The translations under genes and the position numbers were made by a program. 64,000 bases of DNA from Acanthaster planci (taxonomy: Eukaryota > Echinodermata > Asteroidea > Valvatida > Acanthasteridae), in the NCBI RefSeq assembly GCF_001949145.1, contig NW_019091398.1:236311-300310 (forward strand), in the 5' to 3' direction. The notes beneath the pieces were generated by a model. That model was not told where the DNA came from and ran no database searches. It saw nothing but the letters and a program-made list of their open reading frames with translations. This document shows positions 1-11,500 of this stretch, piece after piece; the stretch's first letter is position 1, and the number at the start of each line of letters is the position of its first letter.

Positions 1-1253
1 GGACAATACTGTACATATGCTGTAACTTCATCTTGGGAACCTTGTTGAGTAGCTTAGTAGTCCGGGTATAATTCTATAATTTATTTTGTAGATTTCCGAA
101 CTTTTATTTGCAAAAGGTTTTAGGTGTTATTTGTTTCACTAGATTTTCTTTATTCAACGTATCAGTTGAAACATAGGACAGCTCTGCGAATGCAATCTTG
201 TGTCCAGCGTTCCAGGCTACTGACTTTATTGTAAGCCGACGTACAGACAAAGTTTAGTGAGTGTAAACAAAAATGTAAGATATACGCATATTGCACGTGT
301 TTTTTTTTCAGTTGGACCTATTATTTTGAACGCTGCCCTTGCCTTCTATAATTGAGTCTACCCCCACTAGGACTGCATCAATTAATTCAAGCATTAATCA
401 TGCAAGAGAACACCGTAGCTTAGGTCGTGTGAGACAAAGACTCAATAGTCAAAGCGTGACTTTTGCAGCATTCAGACAAAACTGGGGCTTACCCTGTGGC
501 ATGGGTGTCGCATTTCAGCTCGCGAAGGGGGCACAGATCGACTCCAACACCCGTGAAGTATGGTGTTTAGTATGTCTTTTGTACACTCGTGTTTCAGCGC
601 CATCACGTCATGTTACGGGGGCATCCAGGCATACTTGGTGAGATGCCCCGGGTCATTAACTTAACTCCCCATGCAGTCCCGACTACGCGGTACAGATATT
701 CAGACTCACTCGATGTGATAAGCCTTGTCGACGAATGCCGCGCCAGGGCATAATTTCTTCATGATTAGCACTTTTGATGCTGAAGGACTTTTTGTGTGAT
801 TGCTTTAACGTGACGATAGACTGTAGGCCTACCTTCCAAGTTACGCAAAAAAGAATAATAAGAAGACGAAGAAATAAACCAGTTTCTATAATCACGACTT
901 TTGCCCCAAAAGTTTCTTCTTACCGTCGTAACAGGTAGAATAGACCGACCTACTCCTTCATGTCACCAACAGTGGTATCAAACATCAACAAACATGGCGT
1001 CCTCCCCCTTGCAACGTGTGTTTTAACTTGAGCGTCTTTTACCCAAAATAAAGCCTAGGTTCGGTATACTACTCGGCACATCAGTGGTCTGAGTACTTTA
1101 CCAACTGTTGCCTTTATTTTTGGAAAATGATACTTATGGAACTCTTTGCCCTCGATTTCACCCATGTTTGTTGATGTTTGATACCCACTATTGGTCATGT
1201 GACTTGGTGGGCTTAATCAGTCTGATGCAAAGTGAAGGGTGGGCTTTATAAAA

Positions 1254-2078
1254 CCTGAAAGTTGACCCCTGGTGGCGCGCATCCGAAACCTGTGGGTGCT
1301 TAGGAAAAATAACGTGGACAAATTATAAATTGTATCTTTTCCCGTTCGTTTACTTCTTAAAAATCATCTTGGAAAATGCCTTTGTCAAATAATTGCTAGC
1401 ACATTAATTTAAAGAAACTGAAAAATTACCCGTTAGTGACCGGAAAGAGAAACATCCTGCCGAACTTTGACCTCTCACTTCCGAAAATTTAAAATACATG
1501 AAGACCAGTGCAATTCGGTGATCTCGTACGTAAATGAACAGTTATGAAATTGCATTACGTGTATGTGGTAGTCTTTCGATAAAAGCTAAAATGAAAACAG
1601 ATCAAAATATTTTGGGCATTTAACAATTTATCATAAGGAAATAAACTGGAATAATCTGCGTTTACGAAAGATTCTAAAGTTTAATCTAACCGTGCTGACA
1701 AAAATGGGGTCAGGTCAACTCAACTTAATCTAAAATCCATCGACTGCAGGTAGGTAAATCTTCACAACGTTTTACACTCTCGTTTTCACGTAAGCAAAAC
1801 AAACGTACACGGACAAGGAGACCTAGGAACGATATTGCCGGAAGTGAAAGGTCGTTAATGAAATTCGTTTTTTACCCATCTCTGGGTTACTTTTCCCAAA
1901 CGTTACTTGAGGAATACAAACGGAAAGTTCCGACGTTAGTGTTCCTTAAGATGGTTTCTGTTACGAATTATTCTGCCAATATTTATCGCATGTGAAAGGA
2001 CGACCCCATAAATTCCCTATCGGCGGACCGCGCGAGGGTTCCGGAAGCTCTCTGCGGGACCTTTTACTTTCAGGCTCT
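1254..2078 (+). repeat. Dispersed repeat, copy 1 (about 825 bp)
   Basis: This stretch begins with CCTGAAAGTTGACCC and ends with CTTTTACTTTCAGGCTCT. It matches, in the same orientation, a second copy at about 8732-9789. Shared landmarks along the length include CCTGAAAGTTGACCC, GAAAAATAAC and GCGAGGGTTCCGGAAGCTCT. No coding capacity is evident. It has no MITE at the point where copy 2 carries one (the CTCGTTTTCACG site near 1778), so it serves as the empty site. The family is not identified. Confidence 0.75.
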
Positions 2079-3080
2079 ATTTGTTTAAAATTTATTTGTG
2101 GCAATAAGGCATCTGATGATTTAATCAATTTCTGCCAATTTAGTATGAAAGACTTTTTTTCAATAGCCAATTTCAAAATTCATAGCTCTCTGGTCATCTT
2201 TTCCTACATCCATGTTTTCACAGACCAGTGTTTTCATAACCGTCACGAGACCAGCCATTCATCTCTAGCTTTGTTGGAGACTAACCTAGATTTACTTGCC
2301 GTGACGTCACAAGAGTGAAGACTGGGGTCGATTAAAGTCAACAGGCATAAGTTCAAGTGTGCGTTAATATGCATCACTGAAATATAACTTGAAACTTTGC
2401 TTGGTAAAATGTAGACGATGAAGTAGTTATTTGATGTCAAAGAATTCGTTTGATGGATTCACTCGAATTGAAGAACCGCACTATGTCTTCCGACATGCAT
2501 TTAATGACTTCAAACACACCAGCTGTTAACCAGTGAGAGATTTGATCAAGCCAACCGCTCCTTGTGCACAGCCACTGGGGACCCATTCTCAACCAGTTAT
2601 GGAATTCTGCCCTTCAATCATTTCAGTTTCAGTTATTTTAATGATGAGTCGTTCAACACAGCTTGTGCAGGTGAAATCACATCAATTAGGGCAAATGGAA
2701 GAACAGGTGTTTGCAATGTGTGACCCTAGTTTACGCAGCTTTGCTCTAGTCAGCGTGCATAGCCTCTGCCCTCATATAATGTAAGATACAACGCAGAGCT
2801 TTATCGTAGGCCTTCATTCTTGAAAGTTCTGGCAAATTTGATTCGTGTTGGAGACAGAACAGGCTAGGGATGATAACAATTTATATGACGATGTCGTCAA
2901 GGTGATTTTTTGTACGGTGTGTGTGGTGATGGCGTTTGCGGATACAGGGGCCACAGATGGTTGCGAATACGGTGGGTGTGGGTGTTAACTAGATGGGTGC
3001 GGTTTTGGATGTGGTCTGGCGGAATGGAAGTCATGCATAACTGCAACCGAATTGATAGTAGCTTATACGCTGTACACTCG

Positions 3081-3318
3081 GTGCTTTTTCCCCGAGAGCT
3101 TGGGGAAAATCCACAATCTTACTCGGGTGGGACTCGAACCCACGACCTCCTGCTTCCCAGTGCAGATGTCTTAACCGGCTGGCCGGAGGAAACAGGAGGT
3201 CGTGGGTTTGAGTCCCACCCGAGTAAGCTTGTGAAATTTTCCAAGTTCTCAGGGAAAAAACACTATAAACGTCGGTGTAAGGGCAAAACTTGTTATTAAA
3301 TTTAACATCTCCCCAAAT
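3081..3318. repeat. Two tRNA-derived SINE copies, head to head
   Basis: A minus-strand copy (about 3081-3186) and a plus-strand copy (about 3187-3318) form a hairpin with arms of about 70 bp. Each carries a tRNA-like T-arm/B-box (GGTTCGAGTCCC, or GGTTTGAGTCCC in the plus copy). The minus copy also has an A-box-like GGCCAGCCGGTTAAGAC. Both continue into the same non-tRNA tail (GAGTAAG, then a TTTTCC run and GGGAAAAA). The tail ending AAGGGCAAAACTTGTTATT recurs at about 15940-16035, which supports a SINE family rather than a working tRNA gene. Confidence 0.7.
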
Positions 3319-3443
3319 ACATCTTGAAATGATAGCAGCTTGGGACATTTTTATACCTAGCTCAACCGTCTTGTTTTTTTATCATGAAAACATGAAAGTT
3401 AACACTTCACTTCTTTCTCACACTCAAGACACAGCCGTACCAC

Positions 3444-6400
3444 GTGCACATTGTCAAGCACTGTCCAAACGGTGACCCTGCGTTGACATTTGTGCCGGAA
3501 CCGGAAGCCAACAGCAAAGGTCACTTCATTCGGCTTCCGGTCATCGTCTCCAAATACTGGGGACCGGACCAGTACCAGGCAGATAACCCAGGAAGATGCC
3601 TTGTCAAGGCAATAGTCGCCCTGGGAACGTTGCTGCTTGTAGCAGTGATCTGCTTCTTGGCAGGTTATTTTACAGGTATAGCTGTATTAATAAGTCTCTT
3701 CTCTTGAACCCGACGTTTGACTTCGATCAGTCGTCGCTTTTACTCCAACGCACTATCGTATCATGAGTGGACTTGAGATGTACGGAAGCAAATCAAATTT
3801 GTTTAATGATTCGTGACTCTAAACAACCCAGACTTATGTTCTAAGATAACCTATTGAATCATAAATGTGATATATCTGAAAACAATTAACATTAATTTGA
3901 AATTTATATGCACCCCAATGACAAAGCTCACCGTGTGAAGGGTTTTCACAGATCACATCACAAATAACCGGCGACCTTCCGAATCTGAAATAAGTACATG
4001 TATATGTTTAATTAATTAAACTGCATACAAACCTAAAGAAGCGGACGGCTAATAGGCCCAAGGGTAAATCCAAATACATGTATCCAAAGCTACTGTCCAC
4101 AGTGTTGCTTCAGTGTCCCTGGCCGACCGTATGGCAAATGACCTCTAAGGACGTGCTGCCTTGCCAGATACTGACCTGTCATTAACTACGGTGAGCTGTC
4201 ACCGGTGTGTGTCCGTCGTTCAGGGTCGAATCCCAGATAAATTCATGACATAGTCGTCACCTTGTCCTGTTGCAGGTCCTTCTCAAAACAGCTCAAATTT
4301 ATATCTATCTTTTTACAGTTCACCACTTAAATTGTTGAAGGATCGTCCATTAATTTGTCACCGCTACCACGAATTGTCGCCAATGTGGCTTTTTGAGGAA
4401 AAACTGGTTTTCGAGATAATCGCCAGAGAAGTTTTTCCTTTATAAAAACTACCAAAATAAGTATTTTGTGACAACTTTATGTAACAAAAATCCCCTACAT
4501 GATTCTTTGATGTCTAATCGTTCACCTAACCCGAGTAATTAGTACAAAAAAGGGGTTAATTAGCCAAAATTAATTAGCAAAGGTTAACGTCACTTCGTGA
4601 AAACGAAAATTACGTTTTTGTACGTGAACGTCCTTCTGTTCATTGTATAATAATCATAGGGAAGGTGATCTTGCCTTTACCCACGCACTACTGTGAATGT
4701 AACAAAGCTAACGTCACTTCGTGAAAACGAAAATCCCGGTTGACCTACTTTTCAGCCGCTTCCTTGCAATACGTGAAAATGGTCAAGCACGATAATGTAA
4801 AAGAGAATATCTAAAAAATGGAAATGAAAAATATTCATTTTTTGGACATTAACGACACTTCGTGAGAATGTTGACAAATTGAGCACACTATTGCGTCATT
4901 ACGCCTCTGTGTAATCTTCATATTTACTGTAATTTGCTGGTTCTCGTTTTGCGGTTTTGCCCTCAATTGGTTAACATTCTTCTCTTCAACAGTCAAGTTC
5001 CCAAATGAGGAATCAACGATTTCTTCGTGGAAAGGTAGGAATATAAGTTGATATATTTTAACAGTATTTTATCAGTACGTGCACATGTATAACGAGTCAT
5101 AATATTTTGTAACCTTGTTCTTTATACCGGTACGTAATAATGTCTTGACTAGCTATTTTATGAAAGTTACGTGTTATTTTTTCATGTGAACCTTTTTTCG
5201 AACAATTCAAGGTCCCTACAGTCAAAGACCTAGCTCGTTCGAGCGATTTTACGAATAGATAATCGGGAACAGTAAATGTGGTAGGCAACAATTTCAGGAA
5301 AAGAGTATTTGAGTCCGAGCACAATGATGGAAAATAGTTTTAAAATGATAAAGTATATAGACCCTGACGTGGAGAACGTAAGATGACTATATGGCCACAA
5401 ATTTAAAATACATCCAACATTGCTGGAAAGTAGTCAAATTCCTGGATGAACCTTGGTTCGGGGCCACGATCGACGGCTCTTATCTCGATCTTCAATCAGA
5501 CCGTGTGCTCTGCACTGATTTCTCACAGATAACACGCTCCGACAGCCTTCCCTGTCATCGCGATTTGTCGTGATTATTTCACTGAAGCTCGGTGCTCATC
5601 ATTTCCACGAATTCTTGAAAATTTTACGTAAATCGCAGCGTGTTGTATGATAATCTTTGGATTAATGACAAAAAAGGAATAGACTTACATGATCTAAGTG
5701 CCTAAGATACTGAAAGTTAAGCACTCTTTCGGCGCTCGTTTTCCTTTGTTTTTTACACAGGTATGAGGTAGATGCTCATACATAATTATTCATCTCAGCC
5801 TTGCATTTAGCCTTCCAATGACGTGTAGGCCTGTACGTCCTTTTTTCTGTTGTAATTATTATGCCACCCTGCTTCTTAGACGTATGTTAATCTGTACGAA
5901 CATTTATGCATTCTGTTTTCAACACCACTTTCAGCTGACCTATGACCTCCCATGAAGCAATTACACTGTAAGGCCATAATTTCACGTCGGGATTAAGTCA
6001 AACACGAGCGATTACGTAATAAATCTATCAGTTGACAGTTTCATTTGGCAAGCACTTTGACAGAAGTTTTCTGGATCGGCCATTTCTAGCAAACGGCTCT
6101 TGGGATATTTGGGATGCTTATTTACAATGTCGTTTAGGCGTTACCTGGAATAGCACAGGTATATTGGGGTTCATAGCTCCTACACCTGCGGTAAGGTGGG
6201 TCGGTGCTAGACATGATAGCCTTGACGTGATCGAGCAAAGTATGTGCCATGAGGATGTTGCTATTACAATGAATTAACTAGATGTACCGTGACAAATGCC
6301 TCACGAAGGAGCGATGGTTGTCTGCAAAATCATAAGAGGAATTCTACCCACACCCATAGGCATTGCTTCCCAGCTTCAAACTCCGTTCCAAAAAAGTTCC

Positions 6401-8596
6401 GGTCAAAGTCGATCGTTGCCAAGTTCGAGTTCGTGGAAGCGGGTTTATTCTTAAAAATAAGACGTGGTTGCAACATTAGTAAGCCTTACTTCCTTTTTGT
6501 TTTGTATTTTGTATTCCTGAAAAAAAGTGGAAAACCTGCATGATAGAAAAATCTTCAAATTTTACGCCTTAGTTCAGAGGCTTCGAATATCATAACATCT
6601 TTTAGAATATAGTCACACATGCCCTAATTTTGTTTCTGTTGACAGGCCCGGTTAGAGTTAAAGTTGAAACCTCGTTACGTCAGCATTACGTCACCGCCTA
6701 TAACGACCGAAACTCGCCGCAGTATCGGGACTTTTCTCGCAATTTTTCAAAAGCGGTGAGTCCTCAAACACAAAGTTTTATGTACTTCGAAATCAAATAT
6801 TTGCTCAGATTTATGTTAAGGGCATTATATTGAACGAAAAGAGTGCCTCAAGAAAAATGTCATATTCAGCATTTGCTTTTAAAAGCACAGTTTTTGTAAT
6901 ACTGTAAAGTCTTCTTCCTTTACAGGTAGACGATGTGTTTATGGACAGCTCGTTACAAAACGAGTTCTCCCACTGCACGGTTGACAGACTAAGGTAGGAC
7001 AGTTGTTTTTAGGGTCGGGGCAAAATTAAGACAGTGAAATTGTGTTCCTGTTGTGATAAAAAGGCAGCTGTGTGCTTTCTGGTTTAATCACCTGTAGCCC
7101 TGCATACTTATCAACCATTCGTCCATTCTTAACCTGTTTTAATTCCTGTATTATAAAATCCTATTCACTGGTCTTGGGTCCCGAAAATCAACTCAGAGTT
7201 CCAGATGTGCACTGGGGAGAAATCTTATCCGCCAGGGTTCCTTGCACAAGACGTATTAATCACCCTGTCGCACATAAAAGTTTTTACAAAGAAGCAAGCA
7301 AATTGTGTCACCATTGACATGAGATTGATGGTTCTTATTAATTTGCATTACGGGGCATGAGTTTGGGTTTTCTTTATTCCCTCGATGGGTTTAACAGCTC
7401 CAGAAATGGCAAAGTTGCCGGGTTTTGCAATACACTAGAGATTGAATCGTCGGTCTCCTCAGTGGAGTGAAGAGACCTACATGAATTATTTATGTTCTCG
7501 GTGTTAGTGGCGGACCTAAGTGTAGAGAGTGCACTGTCCGACGTAGCGAGGGCACGGCAGGACCCTGCGCTCTCCCTGCGTGATACTCACCCTCTAGTTT
7601 ACCAAGAAAGTTTCACAATTCCTGCCGAGAAGGTGATAGCTCTTTTCCCGAAATGAGTGCAGTCCGTGCGCTGTCTGGAAGCTGTTAAGAGATCCCATCA
7701 AGCGCCTGTTTGTCTCCAAGGTGTATTTTATGGATTTCTCCAAAACAAGGGGGGAAAAGGCAGCGAACTTTGAAGTCTCTCCATAACCTTATACCGATAC
7801 CCAACCGATCAGGGGCATTCAGAAATTTGTTGACAGAAATATGTTGCCAATCTGTTTGTCTTCACGGCAGTTTCTTGTTCATTTCAAGCCGACACAATGC
7901 AGGCCTATTGGGTTTGAAAGTAAAGTGATTGTTGATTCGATGCCAGTGCCGGAATGATTTTGTCGTATGCTTTTCCTACTTTGTATCATTGTTATTAGTT
8001 CTAAACGACGTACTGAATGTCAACATTTAAAGCATGAGTGAAAGAAGGATTTTTAGTCTGAAATATTTAATCTAAAATCAAAAGGTCAAGTTTCTCTTTG
8101 CCAAGCAGGCCTATGGAGTGCAGAATTTCCTGAAAATAGTATTATATCAGATGTGTATCTGCATAATCCGAAGTCTGAGCTTTTACACAGGCATTTAATT
8201 TCCTTTTTTGTTGTGCTTGTCTCGAACTTTCTCTAAATTGGATTTTGGTAGAAATGACCTGATTCGAACCTTATGTAGTAATGGCAATGTATGGGGTCGT
8301 CGAATGGGACGTCGGTGCATTGTCCAAATCCATGCTACAAGTTCATCCCTGAAGTCCAACTTGAAGTATAAATCGGTTCGTATGCCTTAACTACCCACGC
8401 AGACGTGGGAGTGTTCTTGTGGAATTTACCATCCACCTGCACGGTCCTCCGACGTCCAGCAACACTGAGCTAAACCCATCGGGGGACGCTGAGTTGACAA
8501 CCAGGCAAGCCGTTATGGAAGTCCTTAGGGACGCGGTAGCATCGGGCCAGCTGGATACATTGAATGTGGACGGCGAGTCAATAAGGGTAACTAGAG
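3444..8596 (+). CDS. Protease gene, TM anchor and SEA domain exons
   Basis: The exon ending at 3675 encodes a short cytoplasmic part and a hydrophobic helix ([20 protein letters not shown]), with a GT donor in phase 1. The next three exons (6646-6755, 6926-6993, 8403-8596) encode a SEA domain with typical features: [18 protein letters not shown] near its start, and [12 protein letters not shown] across the third junction. SEA domains of mucins and membrane proteases self-cleave between Gly and Ser in GSVVV-like motifs. GSVLV fits that pattern, so the stem may be cut but stay associated. Intron 1 (3676-6645) carries a TIR element at about 4355-4880; intron 3 is about 1.4 kb. Confidence 0.85.
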
Positions 8597-11500
8597 GTGA
8601 GACAAGAAATTCTACCTGCCCAAGTTCAGGCCATTTTCCCGCAACTTACTTACAACATTAATTGTTGGAACGCAAGTCTTCCAAGAATAATCTGCAAGAT
8701 TATGTAGACTAAATGTGACAAATTAAAAGAGCCTGAAAGTTGACCCTTGATGGCGCACTTCCGGAACCCTTTGATAGGAAAAATAACTTTCAAAGATTTT
8801 AGAATTTGTAATGTTTTTTCGTTCCGTTACTTCTTTACAAATCCAATTTGGAAAAATAGGCTTTGGAAAATATTTGCTAGTACATGTATATCAATTTATA
8901 GAAAGTGAAAAATACCTGACCTAAAAGAGAAATATCCTGCCAAAAGTTGACCCATCACTTCCGAAAATCTGAAATACATGAAGAACAGTTCAATGCGGCA
9001 GTCTCGTGAGCAGATGAACATTTACTGTTTGAAATTTTCTGGTAGTCTGTCAGTAAAAGCCGGAATAAAACAGATCAAAATATTTCACACACTTTTTGAT
9101 TTATAAGGTAATTAACTGAAAGCAATAATCTACTTTTACGAAAAATCTTATATTTTATTTAACCTTGCCGACAACAACTGCGTATATGAAATCTACGGAA
9201 CACGGAACTCATCGACTACTGGTAGGTAAATCATTGCAACATTTTACGATCTCGTTTTTACGGAAGCGTACTGCTGCAAAAAAAAAATTATTTTATCTCG
9301 TTGAAACGACTTAGTATCTCGTTTGAACGACGTAGCTATCTCGTTTAAACGACTTAGTTTCCCGTTATACATGCAGATATCATTTAAAGAGATAGCTATG
9401 TTGTTTGTAAACGAGATAATAAGTCATTTCAACGAGATAAACTGATTTTTTTTTCACGTTGGTAGCAACACGCTTCCGTACGTTTTCACGTAAGTACGGG
9501 AATGAAACCAAACGCGCATGAACACGGAGACCTAGGTATGATATCGCCGGACGCGAAAGTTCGGTGATGAAATTCACTTTTTACCCATCTCCAGTTGACT
9601 TTTCCTAAATATTAGTCGAGGCAGACAAACGTGAAATTCCAACATGAGTGTTTCATGGGGTGGTTTCAGTTAAAAATTATTCTTCCAAACATTATCGAAT
9701 GTGCTAGGACAGCCCAATGTAAACTCCCCATAGGAGGACTGCGCGAGGGTTCCGGAAGCTCTCTGCGTGATCTTTTACTTTCAGGCTCTGTTGCAGTTGA
9801 GGAAATGTTGCAAAGTGGAGATGTTCTGCCCAAACTTTTGTCTTCAGAATTTTTTTGAATTTTTCAGTTCTGAGCTGTTTTTCATGTAAGTTTCCGAGAC
9901 GATGCTCAGGGTGTATTTTATTTATCGGCGTCACAGTACTGATCGGCGTCTCATATGGATCCATTTCATCACCACCCACGCCGGAATTGACCTCCTTACT
10001 CAAGAGAGAACCAGGTAAATATTTTATGAGCTCTTACCTTACTTTAGGATTTCATTTTTCAAAGGTGTTTCTACTTTGTACGTGATCTTTTTTGTGGTCG
10101 TAAAATGTCTGGAAATTTGTCACTTTGGCCAGTCCACATCTGGCCTTTTGCAATCCGTACAGGCCTAGGCCTAACTACAAAAACTGTGATAGGGGTAGAG
10201 CGCACTCGATCCACGCGTGCGTGATGTATGGTTTCTTCGTAGAGTTACTTCCCCACGTCTTTATTTTCAAGGTTTGGTCAACCAGCTTGGATGCGGTACC
10301 CGACTGGGAGACACGTCCCGTCTGTCTCGTATCCTAGGAGGTACTGACGCTATGCCTGGTCGTTGGCCCTGGCTGGGTTCCATACAGTACCAATTTGGGG
10401 ACGAGTTGGCTCATCGATGCGCGGCATCCCTACTGAATCCCGAATGGGCCATCACGGCAGCTCACTGCGTTGACGGGTACGTAAACATTGGGCGTCGGTT
10501 CTAGAGAGGAGTTCTTCTCCGATGGGAGAGAATGAAAACATCAGGCTCTCCCAACATTTAGTACATGTTTCGATATTGTATTTTGATTTGGGAAAGCTTT
10601 GGGGTGTAGAAAAAAGGTATCGTGGCAAGAAAGAAGACGAAACAGCGGCACGATAAGATTAAGATGTCATAAAATACGATTAAAGTATAATGAAAGTCAT
10701 ATAAGAGCAGCAAATGAAGTGGAAATCTTGATTTAAAAAACGCAAACAGCAAATATAAACCAAATAATAATAGAGATGCAAAAGTGGGAAAACCGTTCAT
10801 CCGCGTTAAGACGACACCTGAATTTGCAAAGGAAATTTATATGCAATTGTGGTGAATGTTGGATTATGTATTAACAGTGGTGTTGGTGACATCCTAGTTC
10901 ACATTGTCTTCGGAGACAATGACCTCGGAGGATCCTCCCCATCGCGCCAAACCGTCCACGTAGAGCGCATCATGGTACATCCAGGCTTCAGCATCAGTTG
11001 GCACGATAACGATCTAGCCTTGCTCAAGCTGAGACAGCGCGTGCGATTCGACGAGAACGTGTCACCAGCATGTGTCGAGACGGAACCATACGAAGTGGAG
11101 AGGTATCAGGAATGCTACATCGCAGGTTGGGGTCACACTCAGGAAAATGGTGGGTACATCTGTCTGTTCACGGTGCTCTCCAACTCACGGTATCACACTT
11201 CGCGATTGATTTTGTTGGTACTGTTTTTCTTCCACTGTCTTCTGCCTCTCACTTTGAGCGACTAATTAGTAGGCTCCCAAACCTCAAAATAAGTAAAGTT
11301 GGTGTATAAATTCAATGATTTACAAAATAGACGACTTTCATAGTCTTGCGTTATACTCCACAACGGCAAAACACCATTCATCCATATATCCCAGCATTCT
11401 CAGAAGGAAGCCAGATGAAATCACTCATTCAGTAATTGTATGATTTTCAAATACAGGTAATATTTCCAGGATTCTACAAGAAGTTGAGATTCCCTTGGTC

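Larger units (their letters stand above)
1..3400. other. 5' flank with repeats, no supported gene
   Basis: I see no convincing coding exon here. The open frames present are short, have no recognisable domain and are not flanked by matching splice sites. The interval holds one copy of a dispersed repeat (about 1254-2078) and a tRNA-like palindromic SINE pair (about 3081-3318). The missing first coding exon of the downstream protease gene, which must carry its ATG, could lie here or beyond the window edge; I could not pick it out. Confidence 0.6.

Noticed and set aside
339-641. 100-codon plus-strand open frame near the window start
   Set aside because: No domain, no good splice or start context; likely chance.
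3110-3200. A functional tRNA gene
   Set aside because: T-arm and A-box-like words are present, but the sequence continues into a SINE tail, is duplicated as a palindrome, and no full cloverleaf is evident.
10476-10481. Alternative donor GTAAAC at 10481 for the protease exon carrying the catalytic His
   Set aside because: It leaves phase 0, which does not match the acceptor at 10877; the GTACGT donor at 10477 keeps frame.
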